64,000 nt of DNA from Anthoceros angustus (taxonomy: Eukaryota > Streptophyta > Anthocerotopsida > Anthocerotales > Anthocerotaceae): contig VJWM01000254.1 of NCBI GenBank assembly GCA_010909165.1, positions 124,001 through 188,000 on the forward strand. The letters run 5' to 3'. Positions 45,607 to 56,154 of this stretch are shown in pieces (position 1 is the first letter of the stretch; every line of letters starts with the position of its first letter). Both the position numbers and the translations under genes were made by a program. Under the pieces are notes generated by a model. It did no database searches and was not told where the DNA came from. It saw only the letters and a list, made by a program, of their open reading frames with translations.

Positions 45607-48600
45607 ATGGTGACTGCCCTGGCCGGGGTCATGGCTCTGTACTCCAGCTCGCCGCCTGCCGGAATGTGGTCTTCGCAATGTGCGTTGGGGGGTAATGCTG
45701 CTGCAGGGATGGAGATGGAGGTGGTGTCGCGGACTACGGCGCTTAATTCGGCGTCCAAGCCTGGGGTGTTGGTAGGAGGGTTGTCGTCGCTGTTTGCCAG
45801 CTCCGGGGCGCGGCATTCGGTGTGTGCCGGGGGGGAGGTGTCGGAGGCGCCGTGTCTGTCCATGGGGATGGTGCGGAGCGGGTCGCAGACGGATCTGGCG
45901 TCGTTGAGCGGGGGCTCGGAGAGCCGGAGTATTCCCAAGCTGAAGGAACGGAGTCCTGTGTCCGTGCTGTACGGACCTGGGGGGCCGGTTTGTGTGTCGG
46001 CGTCGGCTTCTGCTTCGCACAGCGGGTCGCATGGTTCACAGATCTTGTCGTTGGCGTGCGAGTGGGAGAGGGGGAGCGGGAGTGCCAGTACCAGCGGGGC
46101 GGATCACGTCTGGGAGCGGAGACGGTGGCCGTTGGAGTGTCGGAGGGGAGTCAGGAATGACGGGTTCGATGGGAGAGGGGACAGGTTGGCAGCTGCGTTC
46201 CGGTCCAGAGTTTTGGATCTGCGCAGGCCCGAGGTGGACTTGGGGTCCAGTGACTCGGAGGCGTCTGATTTTGGGGATGAGTTGGAGCTCGAGGGTTTGC
46301 AGACCGATGAGTTGGCGTGTGCTGATGGTAAGCGTGGGCCGGCTTGGGATGTGGCTGATTCACGGGAGAGGCTGCTGGGTCTGGCGGAGAGGGCTGCTGG
46401 TATTGCCTCCTCTTTGACTCAGGACGTTTTGGTTGCCGAGAAGGTGGTCAAGCCCAAATCCCCTGATGAGATGCTCAGGGATGCCCAGAGGCAGCACCGC
46501 GTTTTCAATCACGCTTTCGTTGTGAAAGCTTTTCGGACAGCACAAGATGCCCATAATGGTCAGGTACGCGTGGCAGGAGTACTGTTTTAATTTCGCTCTT
46601 TGATCGTGTGGCTTTTGTTTTGATGTTCAAGTGTGATTGTGTGGCTTTTGTTTTGATGCTCAAGTGTGGTTTTTGCTCGGTGTGATGCAGTTCCGCCGGA
46701 ATGGAGATCTGTACCTGGCACATTGTGTGGAGACTGCTCAAATCCTAGCAGCCTCCGGGGCAGACAGCACGGTTGTTGCGGCTGGCCTTCTTCACGACAC
46801 TCTGGATGACGCATACCTCGATGAATCACAGCTTCGGGTTGACTTTGGAGATGAAGTGGCTGGCCTTGTTTGCGGGGTATGTTTACCTTTACTTTCTGTT
46901 TCATTGGTCATCGGAGTCAATGAAGCTGTTCCACAAGCGCATGTGTTTGTCATCGGTTGTTCGCTTATAGCTCCGTTCTGCACTACAGGTCTCCAAGTTG
47001 AGCAAATTTAGCCAGTTAGCCCGTGACAACAGAACTGTGTGCAACTCGGTGGAGGCTGATCGGCTGCGTACCATGTTTCTGTCTATGGTGGATGCCCGTG
47101 TGGTTCTCATTAAACTGGCAGATCGCCTGCATAATATGAGAACCCTTGGTGCCCTGTCCCCCGTGAAGCAGATCCGCATTGCTGATGAAACTCTTCACAT
47201 ATTTGCCCCACTGGCAAGTCGACTGGGTATCTGGAGCTGGAAAGCTGAAATGGAGGATCACTGCTTCAGATACTTGAGGCGTGAAGAATATGACGAGTTA
47301 TCCCTAAGAGTGGCTGAGGGAAGGGGTGAAGGCGAGTTGCTCTCCTCTATCAAAGAACTGGATCAGGCTCTACGAGAGCAAGGTGTGGAGTTCACAGATC
47401 TTTCTGGCCGGCCCAAGAATTTGTACAGTATTTACTCGAAAATGATCAGGTAAGGAATCAGACAAAAGCTTTGCTGGTACCTGGATGACTGCTTTTTTCT
47501 TGTGTCCCTGCAACTGTGCCTCACAAAAAATCCGTGTGTTGCAGAAAGGGCCGGCATATTGATGAAATATTTGACTATCATGGGCTACGTTTAATCGTTG
47601 AAGATGAGGCAAGCTGTTATACTGCTTTGGAGGTCGTACACAGGCTGTGGTCACACGTTCCAGAGAAATTGAAGGACTACATAAAATCACCCAAAGAAAA
47701 TGGGTAAGCTTTCTGACCCGTGTTTCTTCATGCCTGATGTTGGAAACTTCACCTAATTCGATTGCCACTTTATTACTGCAGGTATCAGTCTCTGCATACT
47801 GTTGTGCGTGGTAGTGAAGGACATTTTTTGGAGGTTCAAATCAGGACTGTTAAGATGCATCATCAGGCTGAATTTGGTTTAGCTGCCCACTGGCGATACA
47901 AGGAGGGAAACCATAAATATTCGTCCTTCATACTTCAGAAAGTGGAATGGGCTCGCTGGGTTTTGACATGGCAAAGTGAGATCATGGATACAAAAGTCAG
48001 ACTGTCACCTGCACAATCAGACCTCAGGCCACCCTGCCCTTTTCCCCTCCACAAAGATGACTGCCGCCATTCCACTGTTTGCTACCAGCCTCCACAACAT
48101 GATGACGATCCTCTCTTTGTTATATTGCTGGAGAATGACAAGGTACTAAACTTTGTTCTTTATCTCATTTCTGGGGTTCACATTGCTGTGTCTTGCCGCT
48201 TAGGGCTGGGGCTTCCTGTAAGATTTTTGTTTCCGATAGGGGCAGTTTGCTAGTTGTTCGGAACACATGAAAATCTGTAACACACTTCGTTATGCAGATG
48301 GTTGTCCAAGAATTGCTTCCAGGGTGTACAGCAGCAGACTTGATGGTTGAAAGACGAGAGAAGTACCCAGATTGGGACTCCACATGTGCAACCGGAAGCT
48401 ATAGCAAGGAGAAGAAGGCAAAAGTAAATTGCAAGTTTGTAGAGGATGCTCATCAGAAGCTGAGGATGGGTGATCTTGTAGAATTTGCTTGCGAACCGGA
48501 AGTCAGTTCGGACAGGGATAGTATGCTTTTGGAGCATACCGCACACCGAGGATCTCCAGGGGACAGGTGTGGTCAAATTGCTGTTGAGTTTCAGAGGGAA

Positions 48601-48690
48601 CAACTGAAGCGGCTCTATCAGGATAGCGGAGATGCAAGGAGGACTCCTAGGTTAGATCGGAAACCTAGTTCTCTGGCAGGGTTATCGTAA
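45607..48690 (+). CDS. RSH2/3-like: RelA/SpoT homologue, plastid RSH2/RSH3 type
   Basis: Six exons join in phase: 45607-46563, 46691-46876, 46989-47449, 47545-47703, 47782-48142, 48298-48690 (2,517 nt, 838 aa). The Ser/Ala-rich N-terminal region (about 200 residues, including [15 protein letters not shown]) looks like a chloroplast transit region, as in Arabidopsis RSH2/3. The ppGpp hydrolase HD domain follows ([42 protein letters not shown]). The synthetase domain comes next ([64 protein letters not shown]). A TGS-like remnant ends the protein ([28 protein letters not shown]). The enzyme makes and degrades (p)ppGpp in plastids, tuning transcription and translation. Key HD and synthetase residues are present, so both activities are plausible. 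Confidence 0.95.
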
Positions 48691-48970
48691 CGTGACGAAC
48701 GTCATGGGCAATCCGTTATCCCGATCCACATAAGCGTAGTTGTATACATGTGTAAAAAATTGAATGGTGGGTCAGGGCTGACGGAGGGGAGACTTATCTA
48801 TTTCATTCTTTACGTCCTCGGGAATGTTTTTTGGACAAACTTGGGCATGAGGTCCTGCCCTGTATCTCGTCCTGAGGATGGTTTGATCAGGTCTTGTACA
48901 TAAGGATGCTCTGATCAGATCTTGTACATAAATAAAGTGCTCTTGCTGCCCAGGCTTTCAGTCTTTCTGC
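48691..48970. other. RSH 3' flank
   Basis: About 280 bp, presumably 3' UTR. Two near-identical copies of GATCAGnTCTTGTACATAA lie at 48885-48935, just before the minisatellite. Confidence 0.4.
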
Positions 48971-49342
48971 TGTAGACTGCTGGTTGTTGATCATTCTGGA
49001 TATGGGTCTCCAGACTGCTGGTTGTTGCTCATTCTGGAGATGGGTCTCCAGACCGCTGGTTGTTGCTCATTCTGGAGATTCTCTCCAGACTGCTGGTTGT
49101 TGCTCATTCTGGAGATGGGTCTCCAGACTGCTGGTTGGCTCATTCTGCAGATGGGTCTCCAGACTGCTGGTTGTTGCTCATTCTGCAGATGGGTCTCCAG
49201 ACTGCTGGTTGTTGCTCATTCTGGAAATGGGTCTCCAGACTGCTGGTTGCTGCTCATTCTGGAGATGGGTCTCCAGACTGCTGGTTGCTGCTCATTCTGG
49301 AGATGGGTCTCCAGACTGCTGGTTGTTGCTCATTCTGGAGAC
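48971..49342. repeat. 38-bp minisatellite, about 10 copies
   Basis: The unit contains CTGCTGGTTGTTGCTCATT followed by CTGGAGATGGGTCTCCAGA, which is itself an inverted repeat (TCTGGAGA ... TCTCCAGA). Copies are 33-39 nt with point changes. All three plus-strand frames stay open, which produces meaningless long open frames here. Confidence 0.9.
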
Positions 49343-50610
49343 TTCGACCATGACTTGTACCAATTAGAATTGAAGTGCTCCTCCCCTGCACTGGCTTATT
49401 CGGCTTCACTTGCTAATTTGAAGCCTAGTCAACTAGCATCCCTTTGGCATGCAAGGTTAGGGCATGCAAGAAGGCATAAACTAGTGGACATGTCTCAAAA
49501 GGAATGTCACAAAGAGCCATTACCCAAATGCTTCAAGGAGCTCCCCACTTACGAATCTTGCATTCCAGCTAAACAGAGGGAGTAGCCCTTCCCTAAGCAG
49601 GCACATAGGGCCACATCAGTCCTTGAGTTGGTACACGCCGACATTTCTGGAAAAATTCATGAGCCCTCCTTGGGAGGAGCTCAGTACTACCTCACAGTCC
49701 TTGAGTTGGTACACGCCGACATTTCTGGAAAAATTCATGAGCCCTCCTTGGGAGGAGCTCAGTACTACCTCACAGTCCTTGAGTTGGTACACGCCGACAT
49801 TTCTCGAAAAATTCATGAGCCCTCCTTGGGAGGAGCTCAGTACTACCTCACACTCACGGATGACTACAGTCGGTACTCATGGACTTTCCCCATGCATCTG
49901 AAGAGCGACATGCTTAAGCTCTTCTAGGAGTGGTTACCAACAGCCCAAAGACAATCCGAGTGTTTACTCAAGACCTTGCGAAGTGATAATGGCACGGAGT
50001 TTGTCAACAACGCCTTTGACACCTATCTGCATGATCAAGGGATACGACGACAGTTAATCGTACCTTACACCCAACAGCAGAATGGTGTGGCTCAACGCAA
50101 AAATCAGACCTTACTTGGTATGACTAGGAGAATGCTCTTATGGGCAGGGCTGCCACAAGAATATTGGGCAGAGGCTGTGGTCATAGCCACTTACATATCA
50201 ATTCGCATTTTGACTAGCTCTGTCCCAGGCAAGACACCTTTCGAAGTGTATTGGGGAAGGAAGCCGAGTTTGCTCCACCTTCGAGTGTTTGGCTCCAAGG
50301 CATACGCCTACATCCCTGCTGAGAAGCGAAAGAAGTTAGACAATAGATCTCGGAGTTTGATTTTCGTGGGATACAGTGAAACTGTTAAAGCTTACAAGCT
50401 TTATGACCCGGATACACACTCCGTTACCCTAGCACGCAGTGTTACCTTTCTGGAGCAATCTGGGCCGGCAACACAAACTTCAGATGTCATATCTTCAGAG
50501 GGAGTCCACAGAGATGTCCAGAATGAGCAACAGCCAGCACTTTATGTTGTGCGTAGATTACCCAAAAGAACAGCGTCTGGCATACATGTTAAGCTAGGGA
50601 TAAAAGAGAT
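49343..50610 (+). pseudogene. Ty1/copia polyprotein fragment: GAG-pre-integrase and integrase
   Basis: Coding-like sequence reads SLWHARLGHARRHKLVDMS (the pre-integrase H-x-RLGH motif), then a triplicated segment with VHADISGKIHEPSLGG, TDDYSRYSWTF, LRSDNGTEFVNN, PYTQQQNGVAQRKNQTL, FEVYWGRKPSLLHLRVFGSK and RSLIFVGYSETVKAYKLYDP. The integrase D-x(n)-D-N-G-x-E core is visible. In-frame stops occur at about 49585 and 49925. No protease, reverse transcriptase or LTR is recognised with it. The fragment abuts the minisatellite on the left and the palindrome-bounded element on the right. Confidence 0.85.
49621..49854. repeat. In-frame triplication, 78 bp x 3, of the integrase N-part
   Basis: Units start at 49621, 49699 and 49777, each beginning CCTTGAGTTGGTACACGCC. 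Being 26 codons long, the unit keeps frame and triplicates the segment with the first catalytic Asp (VHADISG). Units are nearly identical; one G to C change marks the third. Confidence 0.95.
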
Positions 50611-50691
50611 GGGCGTCGGCATGCCGGTGCCCACCTGGTAGGCACATGTTCAACAAAAGTAATTGGTCTAAAACACTGTCATTGATGCAGT

Positions 50692-52172
50692 CTAGGTTGA
50701 AAGGTCTTCCATTCCGGTTTGAGTCTTTGGAGGGCATTGCCCATGCACGTCATCCATGACCACTTGCAGTTCTTTCAGTCGAGCATGCTCCGTGTCTTCA
50801 AAGTTGTCATTTTCCTCCATCGCATTATCTTCGTCGGTATGGTCTTCTTCCGCGCCATTGTCAGAGTCATTTTGTGGCCAAACAACATCCAGGGTCTGCT
50901 GCCCATCGTCCAGGATGTCACGGTATTCTCCTTCCTACAATTAGTTGCCAAACGAACAACCTACGACTGAGACCCATCCTTTTCAGACAAAACTCACCTC
51001 TTTTGCCCATAACTGGGTCGGGCCTCGACGATGTGGTTCATAATTCAACTCCTCTTCAGCGTCCAGCAGCACTTCGTAGCCATGGATCCTCTGAAGAATC
51101 AACTCTGCGCACCTCTTGTCTACCTCGATTGAAATGCAGTTGCGTCCACAAAGCAAGGCTGCCAAAGTCGTTAACCCACTCCTAGCACAAGATCCAGAAT
51201 CCAATCCCCCTCCTTCAAGAAACTTTTGATGAGCCTCATCATCAAAGCCAAAGGCCTTTGATAAGCACAGACCACCAGCTTGTCCAATGATGTGTACAGC
51301 AACTTCTTCACCATTGTAGGATGCCCGATGACTACCCCCCATTGTTGAAAGACCCATGGATGTTAGTGGGGATCATGGAAATTTTGGTCTTCTTGCTATC
51401 CGATGTTAAACCCCACCCTACAGTCACGTACTCCATAGTGTCGTACCCACCCAAGTCGTTATGCATATTTGTTTTGTGCCATACAAAAGAGACCGATCCT
51501 CCTCCTCTGCACCACTTTCGCATGGCCTCTCTGACCATATACTGCTCTTCAACACCATGCATCTATATCATTCTCATCTCCTGGCAGCTCATCATGTCAT
51601 GGAATGGATGGAATATTGTACTCAATTGACTTTGGTCTAACTTCACATCATGTTTGCCCTTGTTGAACCCTCTGTGCACGTCCATCGCCATGAGGGTGTA
51701 CTTGCGGATCCTAAGAAACCCTCTCATATCAGCTGCATCCTTCGCAATGACTTGGTACTTCACAATGTCTTTCCTCCATGTCCATATCTGCCAGTGCTCT
51801 CTGCTCATTTTCCAGCCCTTTCCATGTGTGAATCTCAAGAATAAATGCTTGAAAATCCTCAGGTTTAGTGGGTGAGAGTGAAAGGGCATGATAACGAAGG
51901 CGCCGGCATGCCAGCACCCTCCAACAAACATTACCAAGAATGGATGGCAATTTGGTTACCTTGCCCTCGAAGGCAGCTTGAAACCTTGCTATCACTTCAT
52001 CGGAGGAGTGTTGAGGGTATTCTTGTCTCACCATATCGAATGAGTCACATGCCAGATGTTTTGCCATGGCCACTTGTATCACGTGAAATTTCTTGCACAA
52101 GGTTACTTTCTTCCCTATGCCGTTGAGGTCCAGGAGTCGCGTCAGTACCTTCTCTGTTGCACATATCAACAT
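50692..52172 (-). pseudogene. DNA N6/N4-methyltransferase-like gene, 3' part
   Basis: The minus strand reads in order KKFHVIQVAMAKHLACDSFD, DEVIARFQAAFEGK, an intron with a palindrome, PEDFQAFILEIHTWKGLE, MRGFLRIRKYTLMAMDVHRG, EEQYMVREAMRKWCRGGGSV and FVWHKTNMHNDLGGYDTMEY. After a frame change come VAVHIIGQAGGLCLSKAFGF, GLTTLAALLCGRNCISIEVD and ILQRIHGYEVLLDAEEELN. An acidic C-tail (EENDNFEDTEHARLKELQ) ends at TAG 50692-50694. The YTLMAMDVHRGF block sits where motif IV (D-P-P-Y/W) would be, and GLTTLAALLCGRNCISIEVD where motif I would be. That order (IV before I) is the beta-type arrangement of DNA amino-methyltransferases. Motif IV is not intact, so activity is doubtful even without the frame break near 51340-51360. 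Confidence 0.55.
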
Positions 52173-52279
52173 ATGTTGACTAGACTGTCCATGTGGGATT
52201 CCTTGAAAGCTTCGCCAGGGCTTCCCCTACATCTCTTTGGGTTTGACAAAAACCCCCTCAACCTGCTTCATCTTGTCAG

Positions 52280-53520
52280 TTGCCTTCCGCTTTTCCTTGC
52301 TCTTCTTACTTGTTCCAGCCGCTACTTGCTTCGTATGAGGCCCGAACCCTCCCGATTATGCAGGATATATTGAGAACGTTCTTCTCACCAAACCCAAAAG
52401 TGAAGGTACTCACCGAAGTGCCAGACTTCCAGAAGTATGTGTGGCCAGTTAGGAAAGGTGCAAGAGGGCACCAATACAAGGCTGCCGCTAAACAGTTGAA
52501 CGACCTCTTGTTCTAGCACCAGTTCAAAATTACAAGAGAAGACAGAGTGGGATGGGGAAAGGTAACGGTCATACGGAGTAAACAATATTCCACTTCCCAG
52601 CAATGGAAAAGCGAAGATTTCTTGGAGTTCTTAACTTCAGTTCCTGATTGGCCCTGCACCATTAATGGCACTGCAGGCCAAAGATAAGAAGGCGAGTGAA
52701 GGTGGGCTCACTGGGAGGGCATTGAGCACTTACACAAAGGCTTTCTAAAGCTATCTACATGTGTGAATGCAGAGGAAGGGGAGTGTGGACTGAAATCTGG
52801 AAGGACCACAGTGAGATCTCAACTATAGTTGACAACAACTTTGGACTTGTCTTGCAGATTGAGTGAAAATGGTACGACAGGGCAGCAGCGGAATTACTAA
52901 TCCCCCCATTGCAAGTACCATAAGAAGCAGTAGACGAAGCATTACTCCAAGAAGTACCATAGAGAGACAAGTATTTGGGAGGTCACCAGAGTACAGAACG
53001 ATGTCAAGATCTAGAGGAGGTGGAAAGGATGAATGGGGATATCATGGAGATTCAAAAGAGCATGTTTCTCGTAACTCCTTGCGAGGAGGACACTCACAAC
53101 CGACCATTTTGGATTGCGAAGGTTATAAGTGTCCACCTAAATTCCGCTGACCCTTACTTACATGTGCATTGGTGGAGAACAGAGCACACAGATTCTTACG
53201 AGGGGAAGTATGTGGGAGAATACGCCTTCAGAACAGATGAAGACAAGGCACCACCATCAAAAAGTAAAGCTGGTAAAGTCTCAAGACCTCCTAACATCCA
53301 CACGGTCTTCGTTCGCAAAACCGTTATCGTCTATTATGGCTTCAAGTTGAACTCGAGGAAACATCTATATGCCGCAAATAAGAAAGCAATCATAGAGAAG
53401 TTGAGTGCCCTTCGTCCCCATCTACAACCTTGCACTCCTGATGTACAAGATTATAGCGATTATGATGGCGACGAGGCAATGCAGGTCAAAAGAGAAGGTT
53501 TAGAGTCTGGCGAGGAGTGA
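52280..53520 (+). pseudogene. DUF7869-like gene, 3' part
   Basis: The plus strand reads PEVPDFQKYVWP-like text (EVPDFQKYVWPVRKGARGHQ), HQFKITREDRVGWGKVTVI, FLEFLTSVPDWPC, then a clean open frame to TGA 53518-53520: VERMNGDIMEIQKSMFLVTP, RPFWIAKVISVHLN, LHVHWWRTEHTDSYEGKYVG, HTVFVRKTVIVYYGFKLNSR and LSALRPHLQPC. The PFWIAKV ... VHWW piece resembles a small chromo/BAH-like beta domain at the C-end of this family. It matches the C-terminal exon of the minus-strand gene at 25345-25926 and is better preserved here. Confidence 0.6.
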
Positions 53521-53614
53521 TCATGTGGTGTCATCGTCGTGGGACTTCCGCGATCATGGATTATATATGTTCAAACTCCCTTGACGATGATCATGATCCG
53601 TGATGATCATGATC

Positions 53615-53666
53615 CGACGATGACACGACATGATCACTCGTCGGTGATCATGTCGTGTCATCGTCG
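53615..53666. repeat. Perfect 22-bp-arm hairpin behind the DUF7869-like stop codon
   Basis: Arms 53615-53636 and 53645-53666 are perfectly complementary (CGACGATGACACGACATGAT ...), with an 8-nt loop. The left flank is rich in TGATCATGATCC repeats, and a diverged copy of the right arm precedes it at 53519-53542. Confidence 0.9.
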
Positions 53667-53933
53667 TTCCAGGATCATATATGTTCAAGTCCGCATAGGC
53701 TGCCAGCGCCCCCATATATCAACGGACTTCTGAAATACGCAATATTCAATTTTGCTTAACCCCGTGTGGATGGATGTACATATCAAAGACCATGGTATTT
53801 AGTCTCCAATAAGGGTTTCCAGTAAACTATGTGTTGGATAGCAAACATGCTTTGGTCACGACATTGGCGTGGATGTTTGTATTCGCTCATGGTCTAGCGC
53901 AGCAGCGGTATGGGCGCCGGCATGCCGGCGCCC

Positions 53934-54440
53934 CAACCGCAGGCCCGCACGTAAAACCAGTTCAGGTTAATAATTTGACATGATCTCAAGTAACATATTC
54001 GGGACTAACACTCGGAAGCTGCTTGGCTCACGAGGTTGGAGATGGTTGGTTCAATGCATCTATACTTATATGAAGAAATATAGCGTATTTGACTATCCTT
54101 CACCCACATGCATGGAGTGCCATATGGGTATTGTTTATAGGAAAAACAATGGAGGCTATAAGTCAATGACCCTAGCTGAATCATAAAATACAAAAGTATA
54201 CTCTTGGATTGGGTAGCGAGATATTTCTCTAGTTATTTCTCGATGATTTGTAACACACTGTACAACCTCTAGTACTACGTGATTTAAAACACTTAAAATG
54301 TCTCAATAGTGGTCTTAATAATTTACACGCCATTTGCAACACTATCATCGCACACTATCATTTGCAACACTATCATGTGACTGTTTGCAACATATGGGTG
54401 ACCGTTTGCAGCAGTAGTGGTCTTAATAGGGGGCTCAAAC
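53934..54440. other. Spacer, nothing recognised
   Basis: No gene or mobile element is supportable. The short motif TTTGCAACACTATCAT occurs repeatedly at 54329-54377. Confidence 0.4.
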
Positions 54441-54785
54441 ATTAGGTTCGGTGGATGGGGATGGGGAAACGGAGTGGGGGTGGTAGTAGGAATGGGAATG
54501 GGGACATGGTGGAGTGGGAGTAGGAGTGGGGATGGGTTTGTAAGCGGAAGCCGGGTGGGAGTAGGAGTGGGAATGGGTTTGTAAGCGGAAACGGAGTGGG
54601 GTGGTAGTAGGAATGGGAATGGGGACATGGTGGAGTGGGAGTAGGAGTGGGGATGGGTTTGTAAGCGGAAGCCGGGTGGGAGTAGGAGTGGGAATGGGTT
54701 TGTAAGCGGAAACGGAGAGTGGGAGTAAGAGTGGGGATGGGGACGCGGAAACGGAGTGGGAGTACCAATGGGGATGGGGACGTGA
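54441..54785. repeat. G-rich minisatellite
   Basis: Degenerate short units (GTGGGAGTAGGAGTGGGAAT, GGGTTTGTAAGCGGA) are organised in a higher-order repeat of about 122 bp: the block beginning GTGGTAGTAGGAATGGG occurs at about 54479 and 54601. The plus strand is strongly G-rich, so the minus-strand Pro/His/Ser open frames are not genes. Confidence 0.9.
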
Positions 54786-55107
54786 TAAGCATTTATACAA
54801 TGGTAAACAACACCACCATCTGCATGCTCTTTCATGAAAAGCAGCAGGACCATTGGTCTTTTTGCAAAGAATTAAAAGATCCCGTGGTGGCACCCCTTTT
54901 GCATCACAGGAAACATTTCTACTGGAAATGGATCAAGAAAAGCAAGATGAGTTTCATGGTTCTATCGAAAGCAGGATAGAGATTGAAAATGCAAGGTAAA
55001 AGAAAGAGCTTCCCCAAGATGACCTCGACAAGACGGTTGCTGACCTACGGAAGACAGTCTTTCATCTCCAGAAGATGATTGTTGAATTTTAGGAAAGAGA
55101 TCAGGGA

Positions 55108-55253
55108 CAATGAAGGAGCACAAAAGAACACGAAAGGAGCATAGAAGAACAGGGAAGGAGCCTAGAGGAATAAGGAAGGACCATAGAGGAACATGGAAGG
55201 AGCCTAGAGGAACAAGGAAGGAGCATAGAGGAAGAGGGAAGGAGCATAACGGT
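55108..55253. repeat. About 20-24 bp minisatellite
   Basis: Units of AAGGAGCATAGAGGAACA type, about seven copies with point changes. The following CTCCTTTCCTCTATGCTCCTT (55256-55276) is an inverted copy of one unit. Confidence 0.85.
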
Positions 55254-55271
55254 CACTCCTTTCCTCTATGC

Positions 55272-55304
55272 TCCTTGAAGGGAGGAAGGTCCTCCCTTCA
55301 AGGA
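55272..55304. repeat. Perfect 15-bp-arm hairpin with 3-nt loop
   Basis: TCCTTGAAGGGAGGA and TCCTCCCTTCAAGGA pair perfectly around AGG. It directly follows the inverted minisatellite unit. Confidence 0.9.
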
Positions 55305-55426
55305 ATGACATCCAGACATGGGGTTATTGGAACTCAATAGTCAAGGGATAGATCAGTACTCGGATGGGGTGCAACCCATTCGGGGGGCTATATATCATGC
55401 CCTCGGTCTCCGCACTGTGCAGGGCC

Positions 55427-55659
55427 TGTTGGAGTACAAACCTCGGCACTACGGATTGGGGTTTTAGCACCCAAGAGCTATTAGGGCACGTTTCGTGCAT
55501 AGGTAGATAAACGTTTTAGTTGCTGAAGAGCAGTTCTGTTGGTTACGCTAGTACTCGACATTGGTGCGGTTACAACCGCATCTCAGACACTATATGTACA
55601 GCACTCTCGCTTAAACAACTTACTTATCATAGCTCAATCTAGCACCTTGCTCTGCTTTA
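55427..55659 (+). repeat. Left LTR
   Basis: Begins TGTTGGAGTACAAACCTCGG and ends near CTCTGCTTTA. It matches the right LTR closely, with a few substitutions and one region of small indels. Confidence 0.85.
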
Positions 55660-55672
55660 TGGTATCAGAGCC
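55660..55672 (+). other. Primer-binding site
   Basis: TGGTATCAGAGCC directly after the left LTR is the usual copia site complementary to the 3' end of initiator methionine tRNA. Confidence 0.85.
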
Positions 55673-56154
55673 ACCGCGCTCGGTGCCGTTCGGTGTCTCA
55701 CAAGCACCTCGCGCTTGGTCTTCACAAATCAGCCGTGATGGAGCTAGAAGACACATACGGCAACCAGCGCCTGTAATCCTGAAACCTGCAACATGGCTCG
55801 AAAGCGCAATCCAGCAAGCTACTCACCTTTGGGCAGGGCCCCACCCCCAAGGCAAGTAATCTGCAATGAGTGCATTGCAGAGATGATGAGCGGTCTTGGA
55901 TCCAACCACCAAAGACCACTCCGCAACAACTCGAGCATACTTCCTGCCAAGAGAATCATCACACACGAAGATTTGAAGACACAACTCTCAGCAATCGAGC
56001 ATCAAATTGAGTTGCTCCACCTAGCCGTAGAGAGAATTTCCGTTAGCCATAGACTGTAGATTAGCATTATACGCACCATGATTAGAGGACGCTTATGCTA
56101 GCCTTCGATCCTCTCAAAAACTATATCAGAAAGACTAAGAGACACAGAACAATC

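Larger units (their letters stand above)
50611..53933. mobile_element. 3.3-kb palindrome-bounded deletion derivative of the methyltransferase/DUF7869 element
   Basis: Near-perfect palindromes sit at both limits: 50611-50632 (GGGCGTCGGCATGCC ...) and 53912-53933 (22-nt perfect). Inside are the methyltransferase-like 3' part on minus (52172-50692) and the DUF7869-like 3' part on plus (about 52280-53520), now joined with their 5' halves missing. Relative to the 17-kb element the orientation is inverted. Stop-codon-to-palindrome distances match in the two elements on both sides. The 32-bp inverted repeats are not found here, so either the palindromes are the true unit borders or the outer ends were lost. 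Confidence 0.6.

Noticed and set aside
44920-46032. 370-codon minus-strand frame over the RSH 5' region
   Set aside because: It is the antisense shadow of GC-rich 5' UTR and transit-peptide sequence.
48984-49585. Leu/Cys-rich open frames in three plus-strand frames
   Set aside because: They come from a 38-bp minisatellite that happens to lack stop codons in every frame.
54323-54893. Pro/His/Ser-rich minus-strand frames resembling a cell-wall protein
   Set aside because: They are three frames of one G-rich minisatellite with no signal peptide or flanking gene structure.
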